NCBI RefSeq assembly: GCF_036924745.1
Contig: NZ_JAZHSD010000001.1
Span: forward strand, 5,704,001 to 5,768,000
Length of the DNA stretch: 64,000 nucleotides
From: Bradyrhizobium sp. AZCC 1693
GTDB lineage: Bacteria; Pseudomonadota; Alphaproteobacteria; Rhizobiales; Xanthobacteraceae
Reading direction: 5' to 3'
Within the stretch, counting starts at the first letter, position 1. Every line of letters starts with the position of its first letter. The notes under the pieces are model-generated. The model searched no databases. It was given only the letters and a program-made list of their open reading frames with translations, and was not told the DNA's origin. Below, one piece after another: positions 46,211 to 56,389 of this stretch. Position numbers and translations under genes: made by a program.

Positions 46211-49200
46211 CTACTCCGCCGCCACCATCTGTTGCGCCCGCCACTGGCCGAGCAGGGCGCGGAGAGAGGCTGGCTTCACTGGCTTGTTGAGGATCGCGAT
46301 GTTTTCCTCGCGTGCGGCCGCCCGCACATTCGGGCTGCGATCCGCCGTGATCAGGATGGCCGGAATGTTTTCGCCGAAGCGGCGGCGGATCTCGCGGATC
46401 GCGGCGACGCCGTTGCCGCGGTCGAGATGGTAGTCGACCAGAAGGCCCGTCACGCTGCCGCCGGAGGATTCGATCGCGGCGATCGCGGCGTCGGGGTCGG
46501 TCACCGCGATCACCTCGGCGTCCCACGCCGTCAGCAGCGTCTTCATGCCGTCGAGGATCGCCGCGTCGTTCTCGATGCAGACGATCAGCGCCCCGCTCAT
46601 CGGTGTTTTGGAGAGCGGCGTCGCACTGGTGACGGCGGCGGTGTGGTTGATCGCCTTGGCGACAGGCACCGTCACTGAAAACACCGAGCCGCCACTGGCG
46701 TTGGCGTCGATCGCGATGCCGTGCTTCAGCACCCGCGCCAGCCGCTCGACGATGGAGAGGCCAAGGCCGAGGCCGCGCGCGATCCGCGCGCCCTGTTCCA
46801 GGCGGTGGAACTCCTTGAAGATCTCGCCGCGCTTGGTCACGGGAATGCCGACGCCGGTGTCGTAGACGCTGATCTTGAGCGATTGCCCCTGGCGGCGGCA
46901 GCCGACCAGCACGCGCCCGCGCGGGGTGTATTTGATGGCGTTGGAAATGAAATTCTGCAGCAGCCGTCGCAGCAGCAAGCGGTCGGATTCCGCCGGCAGC
47001 GAGCAGGGCACGAAGGTCAATTCCAGCCCCTTGGCGCGTGCGAGCGGCGCAAACTCGATCTCGAGCGAGCGCATCAGGTCAGCCATCTTGAAGCTGGTGA
47101 TCGCGGTCGTCATGGCGCCGGCATCGAGCCGCGAGATGTCGAGCAGCGCGCCGAGGATTTCCTCGATCGCCTCCAGGGAGTCGTCGATGTTCTCGACCAG
47201 GCGCGAATCCTCGCCGCCATTCTGCCGCTCGACGAGGCTTGTCACATAGAGCCGCGCCGCGTTGAGCGGCTGCAGGATGTCGTGGCTGGCGGCCGCCAGG
47301 AACCGGGTCTTCGAGATGTTGGCGTCCTCGGCGGTGCTCTTGGCCTGCGCCAGTTCGGAATTCAGGCGGGTCAGTTCCTCGGTGCGGTCGCGCACGCGCT
47401 TTTCCAGCGTCGCATTGGCGCGCTCCAGCGCTTCGGCGGCCTCGAAGCTCGGGGTGACGTCGGAGAAGGTGATGACGAGGCCGCCGCCCGGCATCCGGTT
47501 GGAGCGGACCTCGATCACCATGTGGCGGTCGGGCAGGCGCTCCAGATAGGGCTCGCCTTCGGTGGTGTAGGCATCCAGCCGCCGCTGCAGCAATCCATCG
47601 GGGTGGTCGCCGAAGTCGGCCGGGCTGACGGCGCCCATGAATTCGAGGATTTCCTGCAGCGGGATCCCGAGTTGCACGAGGTGTGGCGGCAGCGCGAGAA
47701 TTTCGCCGAACTGGGCGTTCGAGCAGATCAACTGCAAATCCGCATCGAACACCGCAATGCCCTGGCGCACATGGTTCAGCGCGGTTTGCAAAATCTCGCG
47801 GTTGAAATGCAGCGCGGCGTGGGAATCGTCGAGCAGCTTCAGCGCGGCCTTGGCGGAGACGGTTCGCTTGCGCAGCAACAGCGACATCACGAGGCGCGAG
47901 GAGGCGGCCCCGATCGAGGAGGCGATCAGCCGTTCGGCGTGTTGCAGCAATTCGAAATCGGCGGGCGCGGCCGGATCGAGATTACCGCGATGGCCGGCCG
48001 CAAAGGATTCGAAGGCTTGGGCCGCGCGCTCGGGGCCGAGATATTGCGCCACCGTGCTCTGGATGTCCTGCACGGTAACCGTCGTCCGCCAGCGCCGGAA
48101 CGTCGGCGCGATCGGCGCCAGCGTGTTGGGCACGAACAGATCCGCCTGCAGCCGTTCGATCGACGACGGCCGCTGCGCGATCGACATCACGATGTAGGTC
48201 AGGATATTGAGCGAGAGCGACCAGAGCACGCCATGCATCAGCGGCGGCAGATCGGCGCCGAACAACGCCCGCGGACGCAGCGCCTCGATGCCGAACGGTC
48301 CGTGTTGCAGCAGCAGCAGGCCTGTCGGATTGCCCTCCAGGAAGCTCGGCAGGAACAGCGTATAGGCCCACACCGCAAAGCCGACCAGCATGCCGGTCAT
48401 GGCGCCGCGGGCGGTTCCCTCGCGCCAGAACAGGCCGCCGAAGAAGGCCGGCGCCAGCTGGGCAAGCGCTGCGAACGACAACAGGCCGATCGCCGCCAGC
48501 TGCGCATTGCCGAGCGCGCGATAGTAGAAATACGCCATCACCATGATGGCGAAGATCGCAAAGCGCCGGATCCTGAGCAGGAAGTCGCCGAAATCCTTGC
48601 TGCCGGCGCGCGCTGCGGGGCTGCGCTGCAGCACCAGCGGCAGGACGATGTCGTTGGAGACCATGATGGAGAGCGCGACGCATTCCACGATCACCATCGC
48701 GGTTGCGGCCGACATGCCGCCGACGAACACGGCAATGCTGAGCAGCGGGGAATCCGCCTCGATCGGCAGCGCCAATACGTACATGTCGCTGTCCACGGCG
48801 CCGAAGGGAAAGGTGACGAGGCCGGCGAGCGCGATCGGAATCACGAACAGGTTGATGGCGACCAGATAGAGCGGGAACAGCCAGCGGGCGCGGCTGACCT
48901 CCTCGGGGCTGGAGTTCTCGACCACGCTGACGTGAAACTGCCGCGGCAGCAGCATGATCGCGCAGAACGACAGCAGCGTCATGGTGAGGAAATTGCCGAT
49001 CGACGGCACGTAGTCGATCGCGCGCACCGCCTCCGGGGTCTTCATCGCGCGTTCGATCAGCTCGACGGGCGTGAACATCCAGAAGGTGACGAAGGCGCCG
49101 GCGGCGAGAAAGGCCACCAGCTTGACGATGGATTCGGTGGCGATCGCCAGCATCAGGCCGTGCTGGTGCTCGGTGGCGTCGGTCTGGCGGGTGCCGAACA

Positions 49201-49723
49201 GCACGGCGAATGCCGCCATCGCCAGTGTCACGACCAGCGCGATGTCGCCAATCAACGGAATCGAGGAGAACAGCTTGTCCTCGGTCAGGATCGTCTCCAG
49301 CGAGGACGCCACCGCCTTGAGCTGCAGTGCGATGTAGGGCACGGAGCCTACGATCGCGATCACGGCCACCGTGGCGGCGACCGCCTGGCTCTTGCCGTAG
49401 CGCGCCGCGATGAAGTCGGCGATCGAGGTGATGTTCTGCGACTTGGCGAGCTGGATCACACGCCGGAGCAGCGGCGTGCACAGCCCGATCATCAGGACGG
49501 GGCCGACATAGATCGCAAGGAAGTCGATGCTGGTGCGGGTGGCGAAACCGACCGAGCCGAAGAAGGTCCAGGAGGTGCAGTAGATCGCCAGCGACAGCGG
49601 ATAGATCAGCATGCTGGCGCGGCCGCGCTGGCTCGGCGACAACCGGTCGCCATAGCTGGCGACGCCGAACAACAGGCCGATATAGGCGAACGCGGCGGCG
49701 ATTACGCCCCAGTCGTGCAGCAT
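46211..49723 (-). CDS. Symporter-domain hybrid sensor histidine kinase (CrbS-like)
   Basis: An 1170-residue membrane kinase. Residues 1 to about 500 form a sodium:solute symporter-like domain of about 13 helices (SLAIYCTSWTFFGSVGFATRTSIDFLAIY). A STAC-like/linker region and a PAS-type domain follow (RQGIAVFDADLQLICSNAQF). The HisKA domain has His814 in ASHDILQPL; the HATPase domain has NAIKYTP and DTGVGIP; and a C-terminal receiver has Asp1097 in LLVDYHLD. This is the CrbS architecture. GGGAGA lies 9 nt before the ATG. It converges with the CrbR-like gene. Confidence 0.9.
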   Translation of the reverse strand: MLHDWGVIAAAFAYIGLLFGVASYGDRLSPSQRGRASMLIYPLSLAIYCTSWTFFGSVGFATRTSIDFLAIYVGPVLMIGLCTPLLRRVIQLAKSQNITSIADFIAARYGKSQAVAATVAVIAIVGSVPYIALQLKAVASSLETILTEDKLFSSIPLIGDIALVVTLAMAAFAVLFGTRQTDATEHQHGLMLAIATESIVKLVAFLAAGAFVTFWMFTPVELIERAMKTPEAVRAIDYVPSIGNFLTMTLLSFCAIMLLPRQFHVSVVENSSPEEVSRARWLFPLYLVAINLFVIPIALAGLVTFPFGAVDSDMYVLALPIEADSPLLSIAVFVGGMSAATAMVIVECVALSIMVSNDIVLPLVLQRSPAARAGSKDFGDFLLRIRRFAIFAIMVMAYFYYRALGNAQLAAIGLLSFAALAQLAPAFFGGLFWREGTARGAMTGMLVGFAVWAYTLFLPSFLEGNPTGLLLLQHGPFGIEALRPRALFGADLPPLMHGVLWSLSLNILTYIVMSIAQRPSSIERLQADLFVPNTLAPIAPTFRRWRTTVTVQDIQSTVAQYLGPERAAQAFESFAAGHRGNLDPAAPADFELLQHAERLIASSIGAASSRLVMSLLLRKRTVSAKAALKLLDDSHAALHFNREILQTALNHVRQGIAVFDADLQLICSNAQFGEILALPPHLVQLGIPLQEILEFMGAVSPADFGDHPDGLLQRRLDAYTTEGEPYLERLPDRHMVIEVRSNRMPGGGLVITFSDVTPSFEAAEALERANATLEKRVRDRTEELTRLNSELAQAKSTAEDANISKTRFLAAASHDILQPLNAARLYVTSLVERQNGGEDSRLVENIDDSLEAIEEILGALLDISRLDAGAMTTAITSFKMADLMRSLEIEFAPLARAKGLELTFVPCSLPAESDRLLLRRLLQNFISNAIKYTPRGRVLVGCRRQGQSLKISVYDTGVGIPVTKRGEIFKEFHRLEQGARIARGLGLGLSIVERLARVLKHGIAIDANASGGSVFSVTVPVAKAINHTAAVTSATPLSKTPMSGALIVCIENDAAILDGMKTLLTAWDAEVIAVTDPDAAIAAIESSGGSVTGLLVDYHLDRGNGVAAIREIRRRFGENIPAILITADRSPNVRAAAREENIAILNKPVKPASLRALLGQWRAQQMVAAE

Positions 49724-49819
49724 CGCTGCTTGTCTCCCTTCCCGTCCCAGCAGCGCCTCTCGCTGGCGCTGGCCGGACGCTCGAAAACGCCGGGGCCGGA
49801 AGAGGGTAGTATAAACGCT

Positions 49820-49852
49820 TTGGGCTGGCAGCGCACCGCGCTACCAGCCCAA
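49820..49852 (-). terminator. Long hairpin, probable hemA terminator
   Basis: TTGGGCTGG (49820-49828) and CCAGCCCAA (49844-49852) with an inner AGCGC/GCGCT form a 14-bp stem with one mismatch and a 3-base loop, 17 bp after the hemA stop. The T-run on the minus strand is weak. Confidence 0.55.
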
Positions 49853-49868
49853 TTTCCTAAGGGGAGGG

Positions 49869-51098
49869 TTACTCGGCCGCGAGCGATTTCTGCTTCAGCG
49901 GCAGACCGAGACGGTCCCAGACCTGCAGCAGCACTTCCGCCAGCTGATCGATCAGGCCGTCGTCGTGGTAGGGCGAGGGCGTGATCCGCAGCCGCTCGGT
50001 TCCCTTGGCGACCGTCGGATAGTTGATCGGCTGGATGTAGATGCCGTGCTCTTCCAGCAGCATATCGGACGCCTGCTTGCACTTCTCGGGATCGCCGACG
50101 AACAGCGGCACGATGTGGGTGTCGCTCGACATTACGGGGAGGCCTGCGGCGGTGAGGATCGCCTTGACCCGGGCGGCGCGGTCCTGGTGGCGCTCGCGCT
50201 CCCAGTTCGAGGTCTTGAGGTGGCGGATCGCCGCGGTGGCGGCCGAGCAGATCGCCGGCGGCAGCGCCGTCGTAAAGATGAAGCCCGGCGCGTAGGAGCG
50301 GACCGCGTCGATGATCTCGGCATTAGCAGCGATGTAGCCGCCGAGGCAGCCGAAGGCCTTGGCGAGCGTGCCTTCCAGCACGTCGATGCGATGCATGACG
50401 CCGTCGCGCTCGGCAATGCCGCCGCCGCGCGGGCCGTACATGCCAACCGCATGGACCTCATCGACATAGGTCATGGCGCCGTATTTCTCGGCGAGATCGC
50501 AGATTTTCGAAAGCGGGGCTATGTCGCCGTCCATCGAATAGAGGCTCTCGCAGGCGATCAGCTTCGGCCGGTCGGGGCCTGCCGCGATCAAAAGCTCTTC
50601 CAGATGCGCCATGTCGTTGTGGCGGAAAATCTGCCGCTCGCAGCCGGCCTGGCGCACGCCTTCGATCATCGAATTGTGGTTCAGCGCGTCAGATAGAATG
50701 AGGCAGTTCGGAATAAGCTTGGCGATTGTCGAGATGCCGGTCTGGTTCGAGACGTAGCCGGAGGTGAACAGCAGCGAGGCCTGCTTGCCGTGCAGGTCGG
50801 CCAGTTCCTGTTCGAGCTGCACCAGCGGATGATGGGTACCCGCGATGTTGCGGGTGCCGCCGGCGCCTGTGCCGACCCTTGTGGCGGTCTCGACCATGGC
50901 GCCGACCACCTTCGGGTGCTGGCCCATGCCGAGATAGTCGTTGGAGCACCAGATCACGACGTCGCGCTTGCCCTTCGGCGAGTGCCAGACCGCATGCGGG
51001 AAGCGGCCCGCGATGCGCTCGAGATCGGCGAAAACCCGGTAGCGCCGCTCGTTATGCAGGCGATTGAGGGCGGCACTGAAAAATTTGCTGTAATCCAT
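49869..51098 (-). CDS. hemA: 5-aminolevulinate synthase
   Basis: A 409-residue PLP enzyme condensing glycine and succinyl-CoA to 5-aminolevulinate, the first step of heme synthesis in alphaproteobacteria. It starts [20 protein letters not shown], the usual rhizobial N-terminus. The PLP lysine is Lys247 in [13 protein letters not shown], and [16 protein letters not shown] is conserved. I use ATG 51098; the preceding GTG is directly adjacent. An FNR/FixK box lies 127 bp upstream, linking heme supply to low oxygen. Confidence 0.96.
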   Translation of the reverse strand: MDYSKFFSAALNRLHNERRYRVFADLERIAGRFPHAVWHSPKGKRDVVIWCSNDYLGMGQHPKVVGAMVETATRVGTGAGGTRNIAGTHHPLVQLEQELADLHGKQASLLFTSGYVSNQTGISTIAKLIPNCLILSDALNHNSMIEGVRQAGCERQIFRHNDMAHLEELLIAAGPDRPKLIACESLYSMDGDIAPLSKICDLAEKYGAMTYVDEVHAVGMYGPRGGGIAERDGVMHRIDVLEGTLAKAFGCLGGYIAANAEIIDAVRSYAPGFIFTTALPPAICSAATAAIRHLKTSNWERERHQDRAARVKAILTAAGLPVMSSDTHIVPLFVGDPEKCKQASDMLLEEHGIYIQPINYPTVAKGTERLRITPSPYHDDGLIDQLAEVLLQVWDRLGLPLKQKSLAAE

Positions 51099-51224
51099 CA
51101 CAAGACCTGGAACGGAACCGGCCGGATCGGCGTGAGGCCTTTTTAGAGCGTTTCCAGCTTTGATGTCTACGCGAAATCCAACATTTCGGCGCGTCTCCGG
51201 GATGCACCTGAGGCAGGATAAATC

Positions 51225-51238
51225 TTGATTTCGATCAA
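51225..51238. promoter_or_regulatory. FNR/FixK-type binding site upstream of hemA
   Basis: TTGATTTCGATCAA is a perfect match to TTGAT-N4-ATCAA, the anaerobox recognised by FNR, FixK and FnrN proteins. It lies 127 bp before the hemA ATG and just outside the 3' end of the gene at 51243. Oxygen-dependent hemA control by such sites is known in Bradyrhizobium. Confidence 0.85.
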
Positions 51239-51242
51239 CACA

Positions 51243-51767
51243 CTACGCTGGATTTGCGGTCCCGGTATTTTCGTTCCTGTCGAAATTCCGGTAACGGCGC
51301 AATAGCGCGGCCGCCCACCCCGAAAAGTAACCCGCGCTGGCGCCGGAGACGGCGTGGCCGATGATTGCGACGGCGGCGTGCGGCTCCAGTTTCATGGCGG
51401 TTGCGACCGCAACGCCATATTGCAGGGAGAAGACCGTGACGTTGCGGATCAGCGGACCTGCGCTGCCTGGCCGGGTGACCATGCCCCGCGCCTTGTCGAC
51501 CGCCAGCAACTTCGGGTCATGCCAGAGTGCCAGCGCGCCAAACAGGGTGGCCGCCACCAACCAGGCCATGAGCGGTTCCAGCCCATGGTCGTGGGCCAAT
51601 ACCGGCCGCGACAGACCCATCAGGAAGAAAGCCAACGGGACGATCAGCATCCGCCAGATCGCTTGCGTCCTTGGCCGCCGCGCCTGCCGGCCCTGCCAGA
51701 TCAAATAGGCGAGCAGCGCGAAAACCCAGATCGGCGTGTTGGCGAGGATCCGAAACGCGATATGCAT
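51243..51767 (-). CDS. DUF6622-type membrane protein
   Basis: A 174-residue protein with about four helices (NTPIWVFALLAYLIWQG, IVPLAFFLMGLSRP, PLMAWLVAATLFGALALW and a C-terminal glycine-rich one), the pattern of the DUF6622/YdfK-like family. Function unknown. It is the second gene after the MBL hydrolase, 22 bp away, so the two are co-transcribed. Its 3' end abuts the hemA control region. Confidence 0.7.
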   Translation of the reverse strand: MHIAFRILANTPIWVFALLAYLIWQGRQARRPRTQAIWRMLIVPLAFFLMGLSRPVLAHDHGLEPLMAWLVAATLFGALALWHDPKLLAVDKARGMVTRPGSAGPLIRNVTVFSLQYGVAVATAMKLEPHAAVAIIGHAVSGASAGYFSGWAAALLRRYRNFDRNENTGTANPA

Positions 51768-51789
51768 CGGCCCCCCGGTTCCGCCGCTA

Positions 51790-52851
51790 TCAGGTGGTCC
51801 GGAACCGCAGCACGCCGTCGCTGACCTCTGACGTCAGGCGGCCCTCTACCAGCATGTAGTTGACATGCGCGACCAGTTCGCCGGCGGCAAAGCCCATCTG
51901 GTGCTCGTCCAGCACGTGCTTGTGGAACACGACCGGCACCAGTTCCTTGGAAGTCTGCGGAACTTCCCGGCAGGCTTCGGCGATCAGCCGGCAACGATCC
52001 TCATGATGGTCGGCGAGCTGCTTGATGCGGGTCTTCAGCCCGTAAAACGGCACGCCGTGGCCGGGCAGCACCATCACGTCGTAGGGCAGCGTGGTGGTGA
52101 GGCTGGCCAGCGAGGCCAGATATTCGCCGAGCGAGTTCTGGTCGGGCTCGACAGCCCAGACGCTGACATTCGGCGAAATCTTGCTCAGCACCTGGTCGGC
52201 GGAGAGAAACAGCTTGTCGGCGGCGCAATACAGCATCACCTGGTCGAGCGCGTGTCCGCCGCCGGTGATCACCTTGAAACGCCGCGTGCCGATCACAACC
52301 TCGTCGCCACGCGAGATGCGGCGATAGGACGGCGGCAGCACCGAAACCCGCTTCAAATAGTCCTGGCCGCGGCCGAGCAATCGGTCGGTCAGGCTTTCAT
52401 CCATGCCGTGCCGGCGGAAGAACAGCCGCTGGGCGTTGCGCCGCTCCTCGGTGCCGCGGTTCTGATGATAGACCGATTGCAGGTATTCGACCTGTGACAT
52501 CTGCAGCGGGCAGTCGAAGCGCTCGGTGATCCAACCCGCCAGGCCGACGTGGTCGGGGTGCGAATGGGTCACGATCAGCCGCGTGACCTTCACATGCCGC
52601 AGCGGCCCCTCGAACAGCACGGTCCAGGCCGCGATGGATTCCTCGTTGCCGAACCCGGAATCGACCATCGCCCAGCCGTCGCCGTCGGCGAGCAGGTAGA
52701 TGTTCACGTGATTGAGCCGGAACGGCAGCTTGAGGCGGACCCAAAGCACGCCGGGCACCACCTCGACGACCTGATCGTGGCCGGGGTGATGTTCCCAGGG
52801 GTATCGCAGTGCCTCGGCGGAGGAGTAGGTGCTGTCTGTCTTCGAATGCAT
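51790..52851 (-). CDS. MBL-fold metallo-hydrolase
   Basis: A 353-residue metallo-beta-lactamase-fold hydrolase. The zinc-binding motif is THSHPDH, with further ligands in GGGHALDQV and the later PGHGVPFYG, and HNVNIYLL-type strands around RLNHVNIYLLADGDGWAMVD. A C-terminal winged-helix-like segment (GELVAHVNYMLVEGRLTSEV) is the LACTB2-type extension. Relatives act as thioesterases, ribonucleases or glyoxalase-like enzymes. Substrate undetermined. Confidence 0.88.
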   Translation of the reverse strand: MHSKTDSTYSSAEALRYPWEHHPGHDQVVEVVPGVLWVRLKLPFRLNHVNIYLLADGDGWAMVDSGFGNEESIAAWTVLFEGPLRHVKVTRLIVTHSHPDHVGLAGWITERFDCPLQMSQVEYLQSVYHQNRGTEERRNAQRLFFRRHGMDESLTDRLLGRGQDYLKRVSVLPPSYRRISRGDEVVIGTRRFKVITGGGHALDQVMLYCAADKLFLSADQVLSKISPNVSVWAVEPDQNSLGEYLASLASLTTTLPYDVMVLPGHGVPFYGLKTRIKQLADHHEDRCRLIAEACREVPQTSKELVPVVFHKHVLDEHQMGFAAGELVAHVNYMLVEGRLTSEVSDGVLRFRTT

Positions 52852-53094
52852 AATATCGGCTTACCGGTACACGCGGCACCGCGCCAGCCGAAAAAAGCGC
52901 TGGCGGTGCCCGCGCGCCCGAGGAACGCAAGTTGTCCGGCTTCAAACGCATGAGTTTACGGCGCAATCCCGCGCCGCCGCGCCTGACCATGGTGGCGATG
53001 CCCCGATGCTGCGCAGCGTACCCGGCTACTTTGCATGGGGTTGTTTTCGCATTTTTGTCGGCCAGGCGCGGCGCCGCCGCCCTGGCACACCTGA

Positions 53095-55221
53095 CTACGC
53101 CGCCCGGATGTTCGTCAGGAAGGCGTCGATTTCCTCGCGCAGCACGTCGGCCTCGCGGCGCAGCGCGCCGGAGGCGGTCAGCACCTGGCCGGCCGCCGTT
53201 CCGGCCTGCGACGAGGCGCTGGAGACGCCGACGATGTTGGTGGAGACCTCGCTGGTGCCGCCGGCGGCGTGCTGGATGTTGCGCGCGATCTCGCGCGTCG
53301 CCGCCCCCTGTTCCTCGACCGCGGCCGCAATCGCGGTGGTCACCTCGTTGATCTCGCTGATCGTGTTGCTGATGTTCCTGATCGCGGAGACCGCCGTCGT
53401 CGTCACCGTCTGCATGCTGACGATCTGCTGGCGGATCTCGTCGGTGGCCTTCGCGGTCTGGTTGGCGAGGCTCTTCACCTCGGAGGCGACCACGGCGAAG
53501 CCGCGGCCGGCGTCGCCGGCGCGGGCCGCTTCGATGGTGGCGTTCAGCGCCAGCAGGTTGGTCTGTGAAGCGATGGTCTGGATCAGATCGACCACCACGC
53601 TGATGCGGGCGGCGTTATCCGCAAGCCCCTGCATGGTGGCATCGGTCTCACCGGCGTCGTCGACCGCCTTGCGGGCGATTTCCGCCGAGGTGATGACCTG
53701 ACGGCCGATTTCCTCGATCGAGGAGGACAATTCCTCGGTTCCCGACGACACCGTCTGCACGTTGGCTGAAGTCTGCTCGGCGGCGGTCGCCACCGCGGTC
53801 ACCAGTGCGTTCGATTGATCGGCGGTCGCCGACATGCTTTGCGCGGTCGACTGCATCGATCCTGCCGCGGATTGCAGGCTGTCGAGCGCGGTGCGAACCG
53901 TGGTTTCGAACTCGACGATGCGCGCTTCCATGCGGTTGGCGCGCTCGGCCTTGGCGATGCGGTCCTTGTCCTGCTCGGCGGAGAGCGCGCGGCTCTGGAG
54001 CATGCTCTCGCGGAACACCTGCAGCGAATCCGCCATGACGCCGATCTCGTCCTGGTGGTGGGTCTGATAGACCTCCGATTCGAGGTCGCCGCTGGACAAC
54101 AACTGCATCGAGCGCTGCAGGTTGCTGATCCGCAGCAGGACGTTGCGGCCGACATAGAGCCAGACGAACAGGATCGAGCCGACCAGCGTCGATACGCCGA
54201 GGGCGAGCATGACCATGGTGCCGAACGAGATCTCCTGGCGCGCCTGCCAGGCGGCGGCGTCGGTTTCCTTCTGCACGGCGTCGACCAGCTGCTGCACGCT
54301 GATGCCGAGGCCGACATTGAGCTTGCGGGTTTCCTCCAGAATGGTCTGGCCGTATTCGTCCGCATCCAGCTCCTGCTGGCGGACCTTGAAGACGCCGGTC
54401 TTGCCGTCGGCAAGCGCCAGCAGGCTCAGGGTTGTGTTTTGAACGGACCGCATCGCCGTGGTCTTGGGCAGCGCTTCGAGATTCGACTTCACGCGCGCCT
54501 GCGCGGTGCGGAAGTCCCTGCCGGTCGCTTCGAGCACTTCGCCGTTGTTGGTCGACAGCGCCGCGATCATGTCGAACGCCATGAGATTGCCGCTGGCGGC
54601 GATGTCGGCCAGCTGGTCGGCGGTCTTGTGTGCCCGGATGGCTTCGGCCTGCGAGAAGTTGGGGGCGGCGTAGATGCTGTAGAGCTCGGTCTGCGCGTCG
54701 ATGGCCGCGGGTCCCGCGGCGGCCACGAAGCGCCGCTGCGCCTTGCGCACGGCGTCGTAGAGCTTGTCGTGCTGGGCGCCCAATTCGAGCCGCTCGCGCG
54801 CGGCCGAGCCGAGGCTCTTGATCACCTCATCGATGTTCTTCATGTTCTCGGTGAGGGCCGCAACGACCGCCTTGTCGGCGCCGAGTTCGACGATCTCGGC
54901 GAGCTTCTGCAGCGCGACCGCCTGGGTTTCCTTCATTTTTTTGGTGCGATCGTTCAGCGCCTCTTCGCTGCGCGCGGCCAGCAGCGCCGGCCCCTGGCTG
55001 GCGAGGCTCGCGCTCTGTGCGGATAGCTGCAGGCTGGCGGCGAGACGGGGGATGTCCCGGCCGCTCAGATCGACCATGGTCCCGCCGAGCCGCCCGAGCA
55101 TCAGGCCGGCGCCGGCCGAGATGACGATCGCCATGCCGGCGATGACGGCGAAGGCGGCAAACAGGCTGCCCCTGACGCCGAAACGAAAACCCTTGAGCCG
55201 TGAATTGGATCGTCCCGTCAT
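53095..55221 (-). CDS. Methyl-accepting chemotaxis protein
   Basis: A 708-residue chemoreceptor. Helix 1 is at about residues 15-45, a long helical periplasmic domain spans 46-325, helix 2 is [26 protein letters not shown], then HAMP, and the cytoplasmic signalling hairpin with [33 protein letters not shown]. The tail lacks a CheR pentapeptide. The ligand is unknown. No che genes adjoin; it stands alone. A 243-bp gap before it (52852-53094) holds no gene. Confidence 0.93.
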   Translation of the reverse strand: MTGRSNSRLKGFRFGVRGSLFAAFAVIAGMAIVISAGAGLMLGRLGGTMVDLSGRDIPRLAASLQLSAQSASLASQGPALLAARSEEALNDRTKKMKETQAVALQKLAEIVELGADKAVVAALTENMKNIDEVIKSLGSAARERLELGAQHDKLYDAVRKAQRRFVAAAGPAAIDAQTELYSIYAAPNFSQAEAIRAHKTADQLADIAASGNLMAFDMIAALSTNNGEVLEATGRDFRTAQARVKSNLEALPKTTAMRSVQNTTLSLLALADGKTGVFKVRQQELDADEYGQTILEETRKLNVGLGISVQQLVDAVQKETDAAAWQARQEISFGTMVMLALGVSTLVGSILFVWLYVGRNVLLRISNLQRSMQLLSSGDLESEVYQTHHQDEIGVMADSLQVFRESMLQSRALSAEQDKDRIAKAERANRMEARIVEFETTVRTALDSLQSAAGSMQSTAQSMSATADQSNALVTAVATAAEQTSANVQTVSSGTEELSSSIEEIGRQVITSAEIARKAVDDAGETDATMQGLADNAARISVVVDLIQTIASQTNLLALNATIEAARAGDAGRGFAVVASEVKSLANQTAKATDEIRQQIVSMQTVTTTAVSAIRNISNTISEINEVTTAIAAAVEEQGAATREIARNIQHAAGGTSEVSTNIVGVSSASSQAGTAAGQVLTASGALRREADVLREEIDAFLTNIRAA

Positions 55222-55393
55222 TTGCCCGCTGTCCCGTCTACGCTACCTTGAGATGTTTCCTCGCGCGGCAGTATCACGGTGCCCGGTTAACAAGTTTGGA
55301 ACCGGGAAGGCCTTTCGCCGCATTTTTGGCAGCGGATTGCTTGCCTTTGACGGATTTTTTCCGTGAACCGGAAAACGGCGCCCAAAAAAGCAA

Positions 55394-55417
55394 AAGGCCG
55401 GCGTGAAAGCCGGCCTT
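55394..55417 (-). terminator. Terminator after the outer-membrane protein gene
   Basis: AAGGCCGGC (55394-55402) and GCCGGCCTT (55409-55417) form a perfect 9-bp stem with a 6-base loop. On the minus strand TTTTGCTTTTTT follows, a strong terminator for the gene ending at 55441. Confidence 0.88.
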
Positions 55418-55440
55418 CCGCAATCCGCAGTTGAAAGCGC

Positions 55441-56166
55441 TCAGTAGCGTGCGACCACGGGGCTCGCGAAGTTGAAGCGATAATTGACGCCGAGCTTCAG
55501 CGTGTGGTCGTCAGTGTGGAAGCTTCCGAACGGCGCCAGCGCCGCGGGGGTCACGAAGCGGCTGCTGCCGAAATTGTAATACATATACTCGCCCTTGGCG
55601 GACCAGTTCGGGGCGAACATGTATTCGACGCCGGTGCCGACGGTGTAGCCGTTGCTGTGGTTGCCATCGAGCAGGAAGGCGGTCGGAACGCCACCGAGCG
55701 TCACCCTCTCGGCGTTGTCGGAATAGGCGTAACCGCCTTTGACATAGACCAGGCCCGGACCCCAGGTGTAGCCGATGCGGGCCGTGATCGAGCCAAGGCC
55801 GCGCTGATCGTTGGTGTAGACGTAGCCTCCGGGGAAGGTGGCGGTGAGGTTGTTCTTGCCGAGCCAGGAATACTGGCCCTCGGTGCCGAGCACCCAGTTC
55901 GGCGCGAATTGCCAATCCAGGCCGGCTTGGACGCCGCCGAGCAGCCGGGCGCTGGAATCGCTCAGCACCGCGCCGTTGAAATCGTTGCTGCCGCTGAAGG
56001 CGCCGCCGAGATGGCCGCCGAGATAGAAGCCGGTCCAGTTGTAGAGCGGCGCCGCATAGACGGGGGCCTTGTTGTAGTAGGGGCGCGCGCCGAGATCGGC
56101 GCCAAGGGCGGGGGCTGTGGCGGTGAGGGCTGCGAAGGCCACGAGGGCTGCGAGGATCTTCTTCAT
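55441..56166 (-). CDS. Outer-membrane beta-barrel protein (Omp25/Omp31-like)
   Basis: A 241-residue barrel with a signal peptide (ILAALVAFAALTATAPALGADL) and the opening YNWTGFYLGGHLGGAFSG, typical of Omp25/Omp31 family proteins. Alternating strands follow and the protein ends LGVNYRFNFASPVVARY, a strong outer-membrane C-terminal strand. Many paralogues occur in rhizobia. The start at 56166 is the first ATG that gives a signal peptide. It probably has its own promoter in the 223-bp gap upstream. Confidence 0.9.
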   Translation of the reverse strand: MKKILAALVAFAALTATAPALGADLGARPYYNKAPVYAAPLYNWTGFYLGGHLGGAFSGSNDFNGAVLSDSSARLLGGVQAGLDWQFAPNWVLGTEGQYSWLGKNNLTATFPGGYVYTNDQRGLGSITARIGYTWGPGLVYVKGGYAYSDNAERVTLGGVPTAFLLDGNHSNGYTVGTGVEYMFAPNWSAKGEYMYYNFGSSRFVTPAALAPFGSFHTDDHTLKLGVNYRFNFASPVVARY

Positions 56167-56389
56167 TGTGTTGGTCTCCGAAAACCGTTCGGCGACACCC
56201 TCGTGCGGGGCGCCTTCCATGCCCACGCACATAGACGGCATTTGTCTAAAATGCTGTCACCTGGAGGTGACAGCGGATACGAACCCAACCCATTGGCCGG
56301 CAAACGTTTTTTGTGCTTAATGAAGGCCTAATCAAAGGTTAGCAATGGCTTAATTTTCGAAGCCCGCCCGGCCTCCCGGCAAGCTTTGC

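Noticed and set aside
46721..49984. Plus-strand open frame of more than 1000 codons opposite the CrbS-like kinase
   Set aside because: The minus strand encodes a complete symporter-kinase-receiver protein. The plus-strand product is low-complexity, rich in Arg/Gln/Glu, typical of antisense frames in GC-rich DNA.
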